Counted from the first letter of the stretch, positions 1-9,110 are shown. The stretch is DNA of 50,196 bases from Chitinophagaceae bacterium (GCA_016786745.1 JAEUVS010000072.1:1-50196); one strand, 5' to 3'. Translations and numbers: made by a program. Notes: generated by a model from the letters alone, not told the origin.

Positions 1-917
1 ATCTCTCTTATCCTGTCCACTTTTGCCATATACCATTCCCTGGTATAACTTCTGTTCATCAACTGCAACACCCTGTTCGAGCCGCTCTGCACCGGTAGGT
101 GAATATAGTTACAGATATTGTCGTATTTGGCGATCGTAAACAGCACGTCGTCCGTGATATCTTTCGGATGTGAAGTTGAAAACCGCACTCTCAGCGAAGG
201 ATCGATATGCGCCACCATCTCGAGCAACGCCGCAAATGTCACCGGCTTACCCCACCCGTGATTTTCGTTTTCTGAAGGGGTCCAGTAATAGCTGTCTACG
301 TTTTGCCCAAGCAGTGTAATCTCTTTATAACCCATTTCAAAAAGCGACTCTGCTTCTTTCACAATCGAATGTGGGTCCCTGCTGCGTTCGCGTCCGCGGG
401 TAAAAGGCACCACACAAAACGAACACATGTTGTTACACCCGCGCATAATGCTCACGAACGATGTAACCCCATTTGAATCCAGCTTAACAGGGGAGATGTC
501 GGCGTAAGTTTCTTCGCGGCTTAGTAACACATTCACCGCCTTTGATCCGCCATCCGCATCATTAATTAATGCAGGCAGCGACCTGTATGCGTCGGGACCT
601 ACTACCAGGTCGACGAGTTTTTCTTCTTCCAGTAATTTCGACTTAAGTCTTTCCGCCATACAGCCTAACACACCTATCAGTGCGGCCGGTTTCTCTTTTT
701 TAACTGTGCGGAAGTCGTGGAGTCTTTTTCTTACGGTTTGCTCTGCTTTTTCCCTGATCGAGCACGTATTCAGAAATATCAGGTCAGCCTCGCGATAATC
801 TTTTGTCGGCCCAAACCCACTGTCGTTAAGGATCGACGCCACCACCTCGCTGTCCGCAAAGTTCATCGCACATCCATAACTCTCTATATAAAATTTCCTA
901 TCGTTCTGATACTGCAT
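1..917 (-). CDS. miaB: tRNA-2-methylthio-N6-dimethylallyladenosine synthase, 3' end missing
   Basis: This radical SAM methylthiotransferase adds the 2-methylthio group to isopentenyl-adenosine 37 of tRNAs. The reading frame runs off the left edge, so about 305 N-terminal residues are visible. It begins [19 protein letters not shown], with the first Cys of the UPF0004 domain in 'GCAMN', followed by 'NTCSIREKA' and 'GCMAERL'. The radical SAM triad CNNMCSFC follows, then 'RGRERSR' and 'LLGQNVDSY', all typical of MiaB rather than MtaB or RimO. The C-terminal TRAM domain lies outside the window. The ATG start at 917 fits the family N-terminus, and a TAnnTTTG promoter box lies about 20 bases upstream. 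It is transcribed away from dnaG's 3' end. Confidence 0.95.
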   Translation of the reverse strand, partial: MQYQNDRKFYIESYGCAMNFADSEVVASILNDSGFGPTKDYREADLIFLNTCSIREKAEQTVRKRLHDFRTVKKEKPAALIGVLGCMAERLKSKLLEEEKLVDLVVGPDAYRSLPALINDADGGSKAVNVLLSREETYADISPVKLDSNGVTSFVSIMRGCNNMCSFCVVPFTRGRERSRDPHSIVKEAESLFEMGYKEITLLGQNVDSYYWTPSENENHGWGKPVTFAALLEMVAHIDPSLRVRFSTSHPKDITDDVLFTIAKYDNICNYIHLPVQSGSNRVLQLMNRSYTREWYMAKVDRIRE

Positions 918-935
918 TCACCTCATTTGAGGGTG

Positions 936-943
936 CAAAATTA
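936..943 (-). promoter_or_regulatory. Bacteroidota -7 promoter box for miaB
   Basis: The minus strand reads TAATTTTG, an exact match to the Bacteroidota sigma-A consensus TAnnTTTG, 19 bases before the miaB ATG. No clear -33 TTTG was identified. Confidence 0.6.
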
Positions 944-1003
944 AGGAATAAAGGGCAGATTGGCAGGGGGGATGGTAATATTGGCAGGATTTAATATGTG
1001 TTT

Positions 1004-2938
1004 TTATTTGAATATAACAGTGCCTGCGGCCCTCAACAGCTCGATCTCCATTTGTTTCAGGGCCTGGTGGGTTTCAATGGCGATTTTGTAGTCGATCGGG
1101 GAATCGGGTTTGTTTAAGTCCTTCTGATTCTCTTCGATCATTTTTTTGATTTTCCTGATTTTAAGATAGATAGATGTTGATTCGATTTCTTTCTGATAGT
1201 TGTCTTCTTTGGAGGGAACAATGATTTCGTAGGTTTCTTTCCAGCGATGACTTAACTCATAAGGAAAATCGAGCAGTGATACTACAGCTAAACTTAATTG
1301 CCGGTGTTCGCTGTATAAAAAATTCTTTTCTGTCGGTTCAAAGCCTTTTTTATACCACTCCTTATATACTTCAACAAGCGATGACAGTGTTCCATCTTCA
1401 ATAAATTGCTGGTCGATAAATTCTTCAAGAATATAATCGGCCACTCTCTGGTTTTCATTCCAGTCTTTCAGTCCGAATTCTATCAGGCATCTTACTATCG
1501 CGCGCTCATGCAGTTCATCGGTTTTTAAAAGCGTGAGCACATCATCGTCAGCAGCAGGAGTTTCAAGTTGCGGATCGGGTGAAGGAGGAGTGAAGTCGAA
1601 CCCCTTTCCGCTTTCCTGTTTCGAAATTTTTTCCCTGACGAATTTATTCACCAGGTTGATGAACCCGCCCTCATCGATTTTTAAAATTTCGGATGTCTGC
1701 CGGATGTAGTCCTGCCTTCTCGAAAAATCTTCCGGCTTGTTAATTTTTGCGATCGTCTCCGCAATAGTATTTACAGCTGCGGCTTTTTTCGCGCTATCAT
1801 TACCCGACTCCTGCAGCAGCACTTCCAGTTGAAAGAGAACAAAATCTTTTTTGTGTTTATCAACGAATTCGCGGAAGCGTGTTGGTCCCACTTTGTTTAC
1901 ATAACTATCAGGATCCTCTTTATCCGGGAACAATACAAGCTGAACATTTAAACTTTCCTCCAAAGCAAGATCAAGACCACGCATAGCTGCTTTTACGCCT
2001 GCGGCATCTCCGTCGTAGAGTATTGTAAGATTGTTCGTGTATTTTTTAATCAGCCGGAGTTGGTCTGGCGTAAGTGAAGTGCCGCCCGACGCCACCACGT
2101 TTTCAATGCCTGCCTGGTGAAGTGAAATTACATCGGTGTAACCTTCTACGAGTAAACATTCATCGTTTTTATCAATCGCCTGCCGTGCAAAATAGGATCC
2201 GTAAAGAATTTTACTCTTTACATAAATTTCATTCTCCGGCGTATTGATATATTTCGGCGCCTTATCATTTTTCCCGATGATCCGGGCGCCAAAGCCGAGT
2301 ATTTTTCCCGATTGATTATGAATGGGGAAAATAATTCTTCCGCGGTAGTTGTCTACCGGTCGTTCATCGCGTAAAACTGTAAGACCTGTTTTTACAAGGA
2401 GTTCAAGATTGTATTGCGATTGAATAGCTTCTTTCGAAAATGCATCCCGCTCCTGCAGGCAATAGCCGAGCTGGAATTTTTCAATTATTTCTTCCCTGAA
2501 CCCTCTTTCTTTCAAATAACTCAGGCCGATATCGCGTCCTTCATCACTATTGAACAGGCGCTCTGAAAAATATTTCCGGGCGAATGAGTTGATGATATAG
2601 AGACTGTCGGCCGTTAACTGCTGTGCCTTCACTTCGGGACTTACCTCTGTTTCTTCTATCTGAACATTGTATTTCTCAGCCAGCCACCTTAGCGCTTCAA
2701 CATAAGAGTACTTTTCATGCTCCATGAGAAAGCTGATGCTGTTACCGCTTTTACCGCATCCAAAGCACTTATAAATCTCTTTTGTTGGTGATACGGTGAA
2801 AGATGGGGTTTTTTCGTTGTGAAAAGGACATAACCCGAGATAGTTAACTCCCCGTTTTTTCAATCGTACAAATCCGCCGACAATTTCCACGATGTCGATC
2901 CTCGACAATATCTGCTGTATGGTTTGCTGGCTGATCAC
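1004..2938 (-). CDS. dnaG: DNA primase DnaG
   Basis: DnaG makes RNA primers at the replication fork. The 644 residues match the usual length. An N-terminal CHC2 zinc finger (about residues 36-62) shows CPFHNEKTPSF and CFGCGKSGN. The catalytic core holds the TOPRIM segments 'LLVEGYTDVISLHQAG' and 'LYDGDAAGVKAA', with the acidic metal ligands. The C-terminal 200 residues are the variable DnaB-helicase-binding region and are poorly conserved, as expected. Translation starts at a GTG at 2938, because an in-frame TAA lies two codons upstream. It stands alone rather than in the rpsU-dnaG-rpoD arrangement known from proteobacteria. Confidence 0.97.
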   Translation of the reverse strand: MISQQTIQQILSRIDIVEIVGGFVRLKKRGVNYLGLCPFHNEKTPSFTVSPTKEIYKCFGCGKSGNSISFLMEHEKYSYVEALRWLAEKYNVQIEETEVSPEVKAQQLTADSLYIINSFARKYFSERLFNSDEGRDIGLSYLKERGFREEIIEKFQLGYCLQERDAFSKEAIQSQYNLELLVKTGLTVLRDERPVDNYRGRIIFPIHNQSGKILGFGARIIGKNDKAPKYINTPENEIYVKSKILYGSYFARQAIDKNDECLLVEGYTDVISLHQAGIENVVASGGTSLTPDQLRLIKKYTNNLTILYDGDAAGVKAAMRGLDLALEESLNVQLVLFPDKEDPDSYVNKVGPTRFREFVDKHKKDFVLFQLEVLLQESGNDSAKKAAAVNTIAETIAKINKPEDFSRRQDYIRQTSEILKIDEGGFINLVNKFVREKISKQESGKGFDFTPPSPDPQLETPAADDDVLTLLKTDELHERAIVRCLIEFGLKDWNENQRVADYILEEFIDQQFIEDGTLSSLVEVYKEWYKKGFEPTEKNFLYSEHRQLSLAVVSLLDFPYELSHRWKETYEIIVPSKEDNYQKEIESTSIYLKIRKIKKMIEENQKDLNKPDSPIDYKIAIETHQALKQMEIELLRAAGTVIFK

Positions 2939-2955
2939 TGGTTATAAATGGAGCG

Positions 2956-2963
2956 TAAAGATA
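2956..2963 (-). promoter_or_regulatory. Probable promoter box for dnaG
   Basis: The minus strand reads TATCTTTA, one mismatch from TAnnTTTG, 18 bases before the dnaG GTG start. No convincing -33 element is visible. Confidence 0.4.
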
Positions 2964-3071
2964 CGGTTTGCGGGGCCGCCCCGGGTAGTTTCAAAAAGAT
3001 GTGGACGCGCTTTTAGTTATGGGATTTAGTCACTATTTTACCGGCCAATATCCAAAATCCAATAGTGGCCT

Positions 3072-5225
3072 ATGAAAACAATGCTACGCGTTTTTTTCCT
3101 GACACTTCTCTGTGCTCCCCGGTTCATGCAGGCGCAATGCCCGGTTGTTAATTTCGGGCCCGACACGGTAATCTGTGTAGGTACTTCCATTACGCTCGAT
3201 GCAGGCAACCCCGGAGCTACGTATCTCTGGAACGACGGAACAACAACCCAACAACTCGAAACATTTTTTGAAGGTGAATATGCTGTTGAGGTAACTCTCA
3301 ACGGATGTACTGTTAGTGACACTATTTATGTTGCACAGGGTCCTGTAATACAGGCGGGCTTCAGTTATTTCCAAACGGGTTCGTGTTCGCCGTTCATTAC
3401 TGAGTTCACCGAATTTTCGCAGGCCTGCAGCGCGGGAATTATCGAGTGGGCGTGGAATTTTGGAGATGGTTCAACCTCAACAGAACGAAACCCTGTTCAT
3501 ACCTATGCGTTGCCTGGTGATTATGATGTGAGCCTCACCGTTCGCAGCAGCAAAGGTGCAAGCTATACGGCGCAGGAAACGATCAGCATACTGGGTGCAG
3601 TTACTCCCGTAGTTAACCTGGGTAGTGATATTAATTTATGTTTTGGCAACGAACTTATTTTGAATGCAGCAAATCCCGGCGCAACATACAGTTGGAGTAC
3701 CGGCGAAACTTCGCAGACAATTTCAGTTTTTGATGGTGGTGCATTTGATGTAACCGTTACAAAAGATGGATGCAGCACATCAGATACAATAAATGTTGTT
3801 TCGGTGCCTTCACTATGGTCGGATTTTACTTTCGAAAAAATCTCGGGATGTATTCCTGTGAAATATAAATTCACTGATAATTCTACAGCTTGTGAATCAA
3901 CTATAACAGGATGGTTCTGGGAATTCGGTGATGGCGCTACTTCTACAGAGCAAAATCCCGAACATGAATTTGCTACAGAGGCGCAGTTTAATGTGAGGTT
4001 GACAGTGACTGATAATAACGGAAATTCAATCAGGCGGGGAAAGAGAATCACAGTAACCGCTTCTACACTTTCCATCAACTTAGGAAACGACACAACGATC
4101 TGTTTTGGTTCGCCTCTCGGCCTGGATGCAGGCGTTGCAGGCGCCACATATACATGGAGCACAGGTGAAACATCTCAGCAAATAACCGTACTCGACGATG
4201 GCGATTATTCGGTTACGGTTGTTTCGTCAGGTTGCATTGCAAAAGATACAATACGCGTGAACACTTCTGCTTCTGTGGCCAATAAATGGTCGTATGCAAA
4301 AGGTGCAGCGTGTTTGCCTGTGCAGGTGACTTTCACCGACAGCAGTGAAGCTTTTTGTGGCCAGGGCATCCAGTCGTGGCATTGGGAGTTTGGAGATGGC
4401 GCAACATCGGATGAACAAAACCCTGTGCATTATTTTTCGACAGTGGATTCGTTTTTAGTACGACTTACGGTTACCACTACATCAGGCGCTTCAACAACCA
4501 CTACTAAAAAAATAGGTACATCAAATACACCTCACGAAGTAAATATTCCTGCGGACCTGAAAGTATGTACCGGGGAAACGCTGCTCGTTGATGCGGGCGT
4601 TGACAATGCGGAATATACATGGTCGCCGGCGTTTGGCGTTACCGACGTGCATGCGAAAGTGGCTTCAATAAAACCGATGATTAATTCGTGGTACTATGTT
4701 GAAGTGAAGAAATGCCTTGTGAGTGTTGTTGACAGTGTTTACATCGTGGTCGACAGCATTGATAAGCCGATGGTAGGTCAAACCGGCAACAGTCTTTTTG
4801 CCGAGAATGCGCATGGTTACGAATGGTACAGGGACGGGGTGAAGATTGACCATGAAGTGGGTAAAACACTCAGGGTAGACAGGCAGGGATATTATTCGGT
4901 GAAGGTGTTTAACAAGTCGGGATGCGCACGTATGTCGGATCCGAAGTTCTTTATGCCTTTTTCAGGAAAGGAGAAGATTGCCGAGATGATCAGGATAAAG
5001 TGCAGTCCGAACCCGGCGCGCGGCAGGGTTCAGGTGTTGCTTTCGGAAATTCCGGATCAGCCTGCGAAGCTGGTGGTTTATGACCGTTTCGGAAGGGCCA
5101 TGCTTACGAAGTTGATAAATGGACATGTAACTCCGGTTGATCTTACTCGTGCGTCGAAGGGCTTGTACTATGTAGAGGTGAATATTAATGGCAAGAGGAG
5201 GGCGATTCCGCTTGTGTTGCAATAA
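3072..5225 (+). CDS. Secreted PKD-repeat protein with T9SS sorting domain
   Basis: This is a 717-residue exported protein. Residues 1-22 (MKTMLRVFFLTLLCAPRFMQ...) form a signal peptide. The body is three long tandem modules of about 140-150 residues. Each has an Ig-like half with 'LDAGxPGATYxW..G' and 'TVxxxGCxxxDTI', then a PKD half with 'WxFGDGxTSxExNPxHxF' and 'VxLTVxxxxG'. A fourth, partial Ig-like module follows, then a spacer. The last ~75 residues carry a type IX secretion sorting domain ('SPNPARGRVQVLL', 'VYDRFGRAML', 'ASKGLYYVEV'). Each PKD half keeps a Cys pair that could form a disulfide. The likely location is the cell surface or released. The ligand is unknown; adhesion or glycan binding is inference from the PKD fold. 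Confidence 0.9.
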   Translation: MKTMLRVFFLTLLCAPRFMQAQCPVVNFGPDTVICVGTSITLDAGNPGATYLWNDGTTTQQLETFFEGEYAVEVTLNGCTVSDTIYVAQGPVIQAGFSYFQTGSCSPFITEFTEFSQACSAGIIEWAWNFGDGSTSTERNPVHTYALPGDYDVSLTVRSSKGASYTAQETISILGAVTPVVNLGSDINLCFGNELILNAANPGATYSWSTGETSQTISVFDGGAFDVTVTKDGCSTSDTINVVSVPSLWSDFTFEKISGCIPVKYKFTDNSTACESTITGWFWEFGDGATSTEQNPEHEFATEAQFNVRLTVTDNNGNSIRRGKRITVTASTLSINLGNDTTICFGSPLGLDAGVAGATYTWSTGETSQQITVLDDGDYSVTVVSSGCIAKDTIRVNTSASVANKWSYAKGAACLPVQVTFTDSSEAFCGQGIQSWHWEFGDGATSDEQNPVHYFSTVDSFLVRLTVTTTSGASTTTTKKIGTSNTPHEVNIPADLKVCTGETLLVDAGVDNAEYTWSPAFGVTDVHAKVASIKPMINSWYYVEVKKCLVSVVDSVYIVVDSIDKPMVGQTGNSLFAENAHGYEWYRDGVKIDHEVGKTLRVDRQGYYSVKVFNKSGCARMSDPKFFMPFSGKEKIAEMIRIKCSPNPARGRVQVLLSEIPDQPAKLVVYDRFGRAMLTKLINGHVTPVDLTRASKGLYYVEVNINGKRRAIPLVLQ

Positions 5226-5351
5226 AAATAGGTGTGCGAAAATATACCGGGCGGTACCTCTGGCACAATTGGGAAACTTTTTTTAAATTAGGTAACCGAT
5301 CCTAAACCCGTGGGAATTTTATATTATTTGTTAATCTAAAATTTTACTCCC

Positions 5352-5741
5352 ATGGTCACTACTACCGAAGTTGGACAGCTCGCCGGAGAATGCACCTCAT
5401 GGATTGAAACTCTCAAATCCTTCAAACAGCAATTCACCAATCACAAAAGCCTTCTGCAACAGCATTCGGCAGAGCAAACCAACCACGACGTACTCCTTGA
5501 AGTTGAACACCTCCACAACCAGTTCCACATTCAACTAATCAACATTCACGATCTCAAGCAGGCAGTAAAACGACACATGCAGGAAATATCCTACGAGCGT
5601 GCAAGAAACAACGGCGTTATGTCCGACGATGTTCTTGCCAGGCATGAACACCTCTACGACGAATTTCAGCGGCTAGAAGCCACATTAAATATCATCTCAC
5701 GCGAGTTCGACAGGTTTGTAAAGTACATCGGCGCCAGGTAA
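5352..5741 (+). CDS. Small coiled-coil protein of unknown function
   Basis: This 129-residue soluble protein has no signal peptide, membrane segment or cysteine motif beyond a single Cys near the start. Nearly the whole length looks alpha-helical, with heptad-like runs rich in Gln, His, Leu and Glu (for example 'LLEVEHLHNQFHIQLINIHDLKQ' split over residues 47-69). A helical-bundle or coiled-coil protein is therefore likely. The ATG at 5352 sits in 'ACTCCCATGG' after an A/T-rich leader with the promoter-like string ATTATTTG at 5323-5330. I do not recognise the family. It stands alone between the PKD protein and an intergenic heptamer repeat. Confidence 0.7.
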   Translation: MVTTTEVGQLAGECTSWIETLKSFKQQFTNHKSLLQQHSAEQTNHDVLLEVEHLHNQFHIQLINIHDLKQAVKRHMQEISYERARNNGVMSDDVLARHEHLYDEFQRLEATLNIISREFDRFVKYIGAR

Positions 5742-5750
5742 TGGCCCAAT

Positions 5751-5810
5751 CGTGAAGCGTGAGGCGTGAGGCGAAAAATAATTCACGCATCACGGATCGC
5801 GCATCACGAA
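5751..5810 (+). repeat. CGTGANN heptamer array with inverted copy
   Basis: Three consecutive 7-base units of CGTGANN (5751-5771) are followed, after about 10 bases, by four units of the reverse complement NNTCACG (5781-5808, one degenerate as TCGCG). The two blocks can fold on each other. The same heptamer appears at 40126-40139 and 47401-47428. Confidence 0.7.
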
Positions 5811-5821
5811 TAACCTAACCG

Positions 5822-8293
5822 CTATTTCAGCGACAGTATATAATCTGTCAGTTGCTTCGCATCCTTCTGGCTGAGCGAGGGATGCGCGGGCATCGACACT
5901 TCACCCCATACACCACTGCCACCGTTTATAATCTTATTTACGAGGTGCTCAACGTCTGCCTTTTTCTCTTTGGAATATTTGGCAGCGACTTCCTTATAAC
6001 CGGGTCCGATGGATTTTTCATCCACCTTATGGCAGGCCTTGCAATCCAGCGTTTCAACGAGTCGCTTACCGGCGAGCACGTTTGTGTCACCCTGTTGGTG
6101 GCCAAATGCCGCTGAATCAACTGTAGAAGGCACGTTTGTGGCAGCCGCAGCAGGTGCGGGCAATTTGCTGATGTCTCCATCGTAGTAATCAATTCTTGAA
6201 ATCGCGGCTTCAGGATTTTTTGTAAACCATCCGCTTCCATATTCAAGAACATAAAAGTGACCGTCGGGACCTTCTTCAATATCAATAGGCGCGCTGAATT
6301 TGGTTGATGGCATAAATGGCTCCATTTTATCAAAATCACCATTAGGTAATAGTGTCACTGCTTTGATCCAGCCGCGGATCCAATCATACATAAAAAACTT
6401 CTTGTCGTAGTATGCAGGCATTGCCTTCTTATCGCTTGCATGATAAACTGGTCCAGCCATCGCGTTACGGCCACCTGTGCCCACCTGCGGAAAATCGCGT
6501 GAGGGCGCATATGGATAAAACACGAGCGGCGGGGTAGCGGGTGGAAGGTTTTGAAGCCCTGTATTATTTCTTGAATTGTTAACCGGGTGTGCAGGATCAT
6601 ATGCTTCGCCTGATTCACCGGTGTTATAGTCATATTTCCTGTAAGCGTAGTTGTCGCCCACAAAGAACGGCCATCCGAAATAACCGGCCTTTCTTGCCTG
6701 GTTTACTTCATCGTAGCCACGTGGTCCGCGTGTTGCAGTGTCGCGAGCCGCATCGGGTCCAACTTCACCCCAATATAAAAACCCGGTTTCTGTATCAACA
6801 GAAATACGATAAGGGTTCCTGTTACCCATCACATATATTTCGGGTTTTGTTTTTTCTGTTCCTTTCGGAAAAAGGTTTCCTTCCGGAATATTATATGTTC
6901 CGTCTTCGTTCACCTGTATGCGCAGAATTTTTCCGCGCAGGTCGTTGGTGTTGCCCGCCGATCTTGCGCCGTCGTACTGTGTGTGACCCGGACGATCATC
7001 GAGGGGCCCATAACCCTTGTGAACATATTTCTGCCCGGGTTCATCGAACGGTGTTGTGTTATCGCCCGTAGAGAGAAACAGCATGTGATCTTTGCCAAAC
7101 GCTATTGAGCCCCCTGTATGGCAGCATATTTCGCGCTGCGAATAAAACTGGAGAATTATTTTCTCCGAGCCCATGTCGATTTTATCGTTTTTGAAAACGA
7201 AGCGCGACAACCTGTTCACAGAAGTATCGCTGGGGGCGTAGAAGATGTACACAAAATTATTTTTCGCGAAGTCCGGATCAATTTTTATTCCCATCACACC
7301 TTCTTCTGCGTTCACATCCTTCGCCACTTTTGTTTTGTAGTAGGCATCGAGGAAGCCCGCCTGCGAAATGGAGCTGTCGCTTTTTTTGTATAACAGTATT
7401 TCGCCGCGGCGCTGCGTAATGAGTATGTCGAGATTCGGAAGAATCGTCATTTCGGTGGGTTCGAAAAATACGCCCTGTTTCAGCACGGTTTTAGTGAAGC
7501 GCTGTTCTTCAGGTGTCTTTAACGTATGTGCCTTCGTGTAATCGAGCTCAAGGTTATCGCCGATAGCGTAAAGAATGCCTCCGAGCAGGTGCTTCAGGTA
7601 GTTTTCGTCCTGGTACGATTCTTCAACGTGGCCAAGTTCTGTATAAAACGCGCGGCCGCCGTCGTATTCATGGTACCATGCCATCGGGTGGTCATCGCCG
7701 TTAGCGCCACCCTTGTACGACTTCTCGTCTATTTTTATCAGTACGTGAACATCTTTGTTCAACTTTTTAAAATTGTACCATTCATCCTTTCGCTTCCACT
7801 GGTCGGGGAGATGTTTGGTGGAGATGTGGTTTTTGTCGACCACATTCAGAACGGCTTCCTGCTGTTCCGGGTGGCTGAGGAAATATCCGCCGACAAGGCG
7901 CCCGTACCAACCCCACTGGTATTCGGCGTCGGTTGCGGCATGAACGCCCACAAAACCACCGCCTGCCTGGATATAGCGTTCGAAGGCATTCTCCTGGTAG
8001 TGGTTGAGCAATGAATCTGAATTGTCTGTCGTGTTCAGGAACACTACAGCAGAATAATTTTTGAGGGAATCCTCATTAAACCAGGAGGCATCTTCGGTTG
8101 TATCGACCAGGAAGCTGTTTTCAGCTCCTAATTTGATGATGGCTTCTTTTCCCGCTGGTATGGAAGAATGGCGGAATCCGGTTGTTTTTGTAAATACGAG
8201 GATCCGGGGTTTTCCTTTTCTCTTATTGCCTCCGCAGGCTGTAAAGAGCACGGATACAGCGATTAGCGCAAGCAGTACGTTAATTGTTCTCAT
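5822..8293 (-). CDS. ThuA / PQQ-type sugar dehydrogenase / cytochrome c fusion lipoprotein
   Basis: This exported lipoprotein has 823 residues from the ATG at 8293. The signal peptide ends in the lipobox LFTAC (Cys about 20). Residues ~30-245 are a ThuA-like domain ('ILVFTKTTGFRHSSI', 'GGGFVGVHAATD', 'PMAWYHEYDGGRAFYTELGH'). Residues ~260-690 form a glucose/sorbosone dehydrogenase beta-propeller ('GVMGIKIDPDFAKN', 'GNRNPYRISVD', 'YFGWPFFVGDN'). The end is a class I cytochrome c with heme motif CKACH and a likely distal Met in 'VSMPAHP'. The combination implies periplasmic carbohydrate oxidation with electrons passed to the attached heme. The substrate cannot be told. The start at 8293 is preferred over the in-frame TTG at 8302, because that TTG lies inside a promoter box. 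Confidence 0.9.
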   Translation of the reverse strand: MRTINVLLALIAVSVLFTACGGNKRKGKPRILVFTKTTGFRHSSIPAGKEAIIKLGAENSFLVDTTEDASWFNEDSLKNYSAVVFLNTTDNSDSLLNHYQENAFERYIQAGGGFVGVHAATDAEYQWGWYGRLVGGYFLSHPEQQEAVLNVVDKNHISTKHLPDQWKRKDEWYNFKKLNKDVHVLIKIDEKSYKGGANGDDHPMAWYHEYDGGRAFYTELGHVEESYQDENYLKHLLGGILYAIGDNLELDYTKAHTLKTPEEQRFTKTVLKQGVFFEPTEMTILPNLDILITQRRGEILLYKKSDSSISQAGFLDAYYKTKVAKDVNAEEGVMGIKIDPDFAKNNFVYIFYAPSDTSVNRLSRFVFKNDKIDMGSEKIILQFYSQREICCHTGGSIAFGKDHMLFLSTGDNTTPFDEPGQKYVHKGYGPLDDRPGHTQYDGARSAGNTNDLRGKILRIQVNEDGTYNIPEGNLFPKGTEKTKPEIYVMGNRNPYRISVDTETGFLYWGEVGPDAARDTATRGPRGYDEVNQARKAGYFGWPFFVGDNYAYRKYDYNTGESGEAYDPAHPVNNSRNNTGLQNLPPATPPLVFYPYAPSRDFPQVGTGGRNAMAGPVYHASDKKAMPAYYDKKFFMYDWIRGWIKAVTLLPNGDFDKMEPFMPSTKFSAPIDIEEGPDGHFYVLEYGSGWFTKNPEAAISRIDYYDGDISKLPAPAAAATNVPSTVDSAAFGHQQGDTNVLAGKRLVETLDCKACHKVDEKSIGPGYKEVAAKYSKEKKADVEHLVNKIINGGSGVWGEVSMPAHPSLSQKDAKQLTDYILSLK

Positions 8294-8299
8294 GGGGCA

Positions 8300-8307
8300 C
8301 AAAATAA
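8300..8307 (-). promoter_or_regulatory. Probable promoter box for the ThuA/dehydrogenase gene
   Basis: The minus strand reads TTATTTTG, one mismatch from TAnnTTTG, ending only 7 bases before the ATG at 8293. Transcription would start almost at the start codon, which implies a very short or absent leader. Confidence 0.4.
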
Positions 8308-8360
8308 AGGAAAATTAAGGCCGATAACCTCATATTACCTGCTTTTTTCATTTTTTTTCG

Positions 8361-8368
8361 TAGTTTTG
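8361..8368 (+). promoter_or_regulatory. Bacteroidota promoter for rpmI-rplT
   Basis: TAGTTTTG is an exact match to TAnnTTTG, preceded by a T-rich tract. A transcript starting about 8374 would carry a leader of roughly 100 bases before rpmI. Confidence 0.65.
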
Positions 8369-8475
8369 CCGCCCGTTTCATTAACCGTGTAAGCGGAATA
8401 ATGATTACCCACAAGGCTCCAAAAGTGTCCGCCGGTGCGGAACGCCAGCAGGGTGTAAAAATTAATATTAAAGTA
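8369..8475 (+). promoter_or_regulatory. Structured leader of rpmI-rplT
   Basis: The leader holds a short strong hairpin, TCCGC / GCGGA with loop CGGT (8428-8441). A possible outer pairing joins CCGC at 8369-8372 with GCGG at 8393-8396. It also contains an ATG at 8401 that is in frame with rpmI with no intervening stop. L20 is known to repress its own operon by binding the leader in other phyla. Such a role here is inference. Confidence 0.35.
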
Positions 8476-8673
8476 ATGCCGAAAGTTAAGACCAACTCGA
8501 GCGCGAAGAAAAGATTCAAAGTAACCGGCTCGGGTAAAATCACTCACCAGAAGTCTTTTAAACGCCACATTCTTACTAAAAAGTCTAAAAAGCGCAAACG
8601 TGCGTTGCGAAAAGATGGTATCGTTCACAAATCGAACCTCGACTTTGTAAAACGCCTCCTCAGGCTCAAATAA
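8476..8673 (+). CDS. rpmI: 50S ribosomal protein L35
   Basis: L35 is a small, very basic large-subunit ribosomal protein of 65 residues, the family length. It begins [20 protein letters not shown] and has the typical Lys/Arg-rich '[14 protein letters not shown]' and a C-terminal 'VKRLLRLK'. The ATG at 8476 is chosen because it gives the conserved MPKxKT start. An in-frame ATG at 8401 would add 25 residues that do not resemble L35. It is followed 39 bases downstream by rplT, as in most bacteria. The infC gene that usually precedes it is not here. Confidence 0.95.
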   Translation: MPKVKTNSSAKKRFKVTGSGKITHQKSFKRHILTKKSKKRKRALRKDGIVHKSNLDFVKRLLRLK

Positions 8674-8712
8674 GTTTAAAAGATTAGTTACAACTATTAA
8701 AAAAATTATAAT

Positions 8713-9057
8713 ATGCCACGTTCAGTAAATGCTGTAGCATCAAGGGCAAGAAGGAAGCGTATACTCAAAGCCGCAAAAGGTTTTTATGGTAAGCGCAAAA
8801 ATGTTTACACCGTCGCGAAAAACGTGATGGAAAAAGGTCTTACATACAAGTATGTGGGACGCAAGCTCAAAAAGAGAGAATACCGTACCCTGTGGATCGC
8901 GCGTATCAATGCGGCGGTTCGCCAGGAGGGATTGACTTATTCACAGTTCATCCATCTGCTCAACGAAAAAGGAATCGGCCTCGACCGTAAAGTTCTTGCC
9001 GACCTCGCGATGAACGAACCTGAGTCGTTCAGCAAACTCATAGCATCAGTAAAGTAA
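8713..9057 (+). CDS. rplT: 50S ribosomal protein L20
   Basis: L20 binds 23S rRNA early in 50S assembly and is often the autogenous regulator of its operon. The 114 residues open with [26 protein letters not shown] and contain '[19 protein letters not shown]', both diagnostic. It is co-transcribed with rpmI and is followed by a strong intrinsic terminator 20 bases after the stop. Confidence 0.97.
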   Translation: MPRSVNAVASRARRKRILKAAKGFYGKRKNVYTVAKNVMEKGLTYKYVGRKLKKREYRTLWIARINAAVRQEGLTYSQFIHLLNEKGIGLDRKVLADLAMNEPESFSKLIASVK

Positions 9058-9076
9058 CTTCATTACATTCTACACA

Positions 9077-9110
9077 ACCGGGTGCGCTTACATACGTACC
9101 CGGTTTTTTA
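9077..9110 (+). terminator. Intrinsic terminator of rpmI-rplT
   Basis: A 7-bp perfect stem ACCGGGT/ACCCGGT is extended by GCG/CGT, with an 8-base loop, and is followed directly by a run of T residues. Confidence 0.85.

Noticed and set aside
3563..4162. A 199-codon open frame on the minus strand within the PKD protein gene
   Set aside because: It is the complement of a repeated coding region. The plus-strand frame has a signal peptide, domains and a sorting tail, and the minus-strand translation shows no family resemblance.
6589..7071. Plus-strand open frames (up to 160 codons) opposite the ThuA/dehydrogenase gene
   Set aside because: They lie fully antisense to a conserved multi-domain gene, lack promoters, and have Cys/Arg/His-rich translations typical of shadow frames.
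8401..8475. Extended N-terminus for L35
   Set aside because: L35 families begin at MPKxKT, which matches the ATG at 8476. The extra 25 residues are kept only as a finding about the leader.
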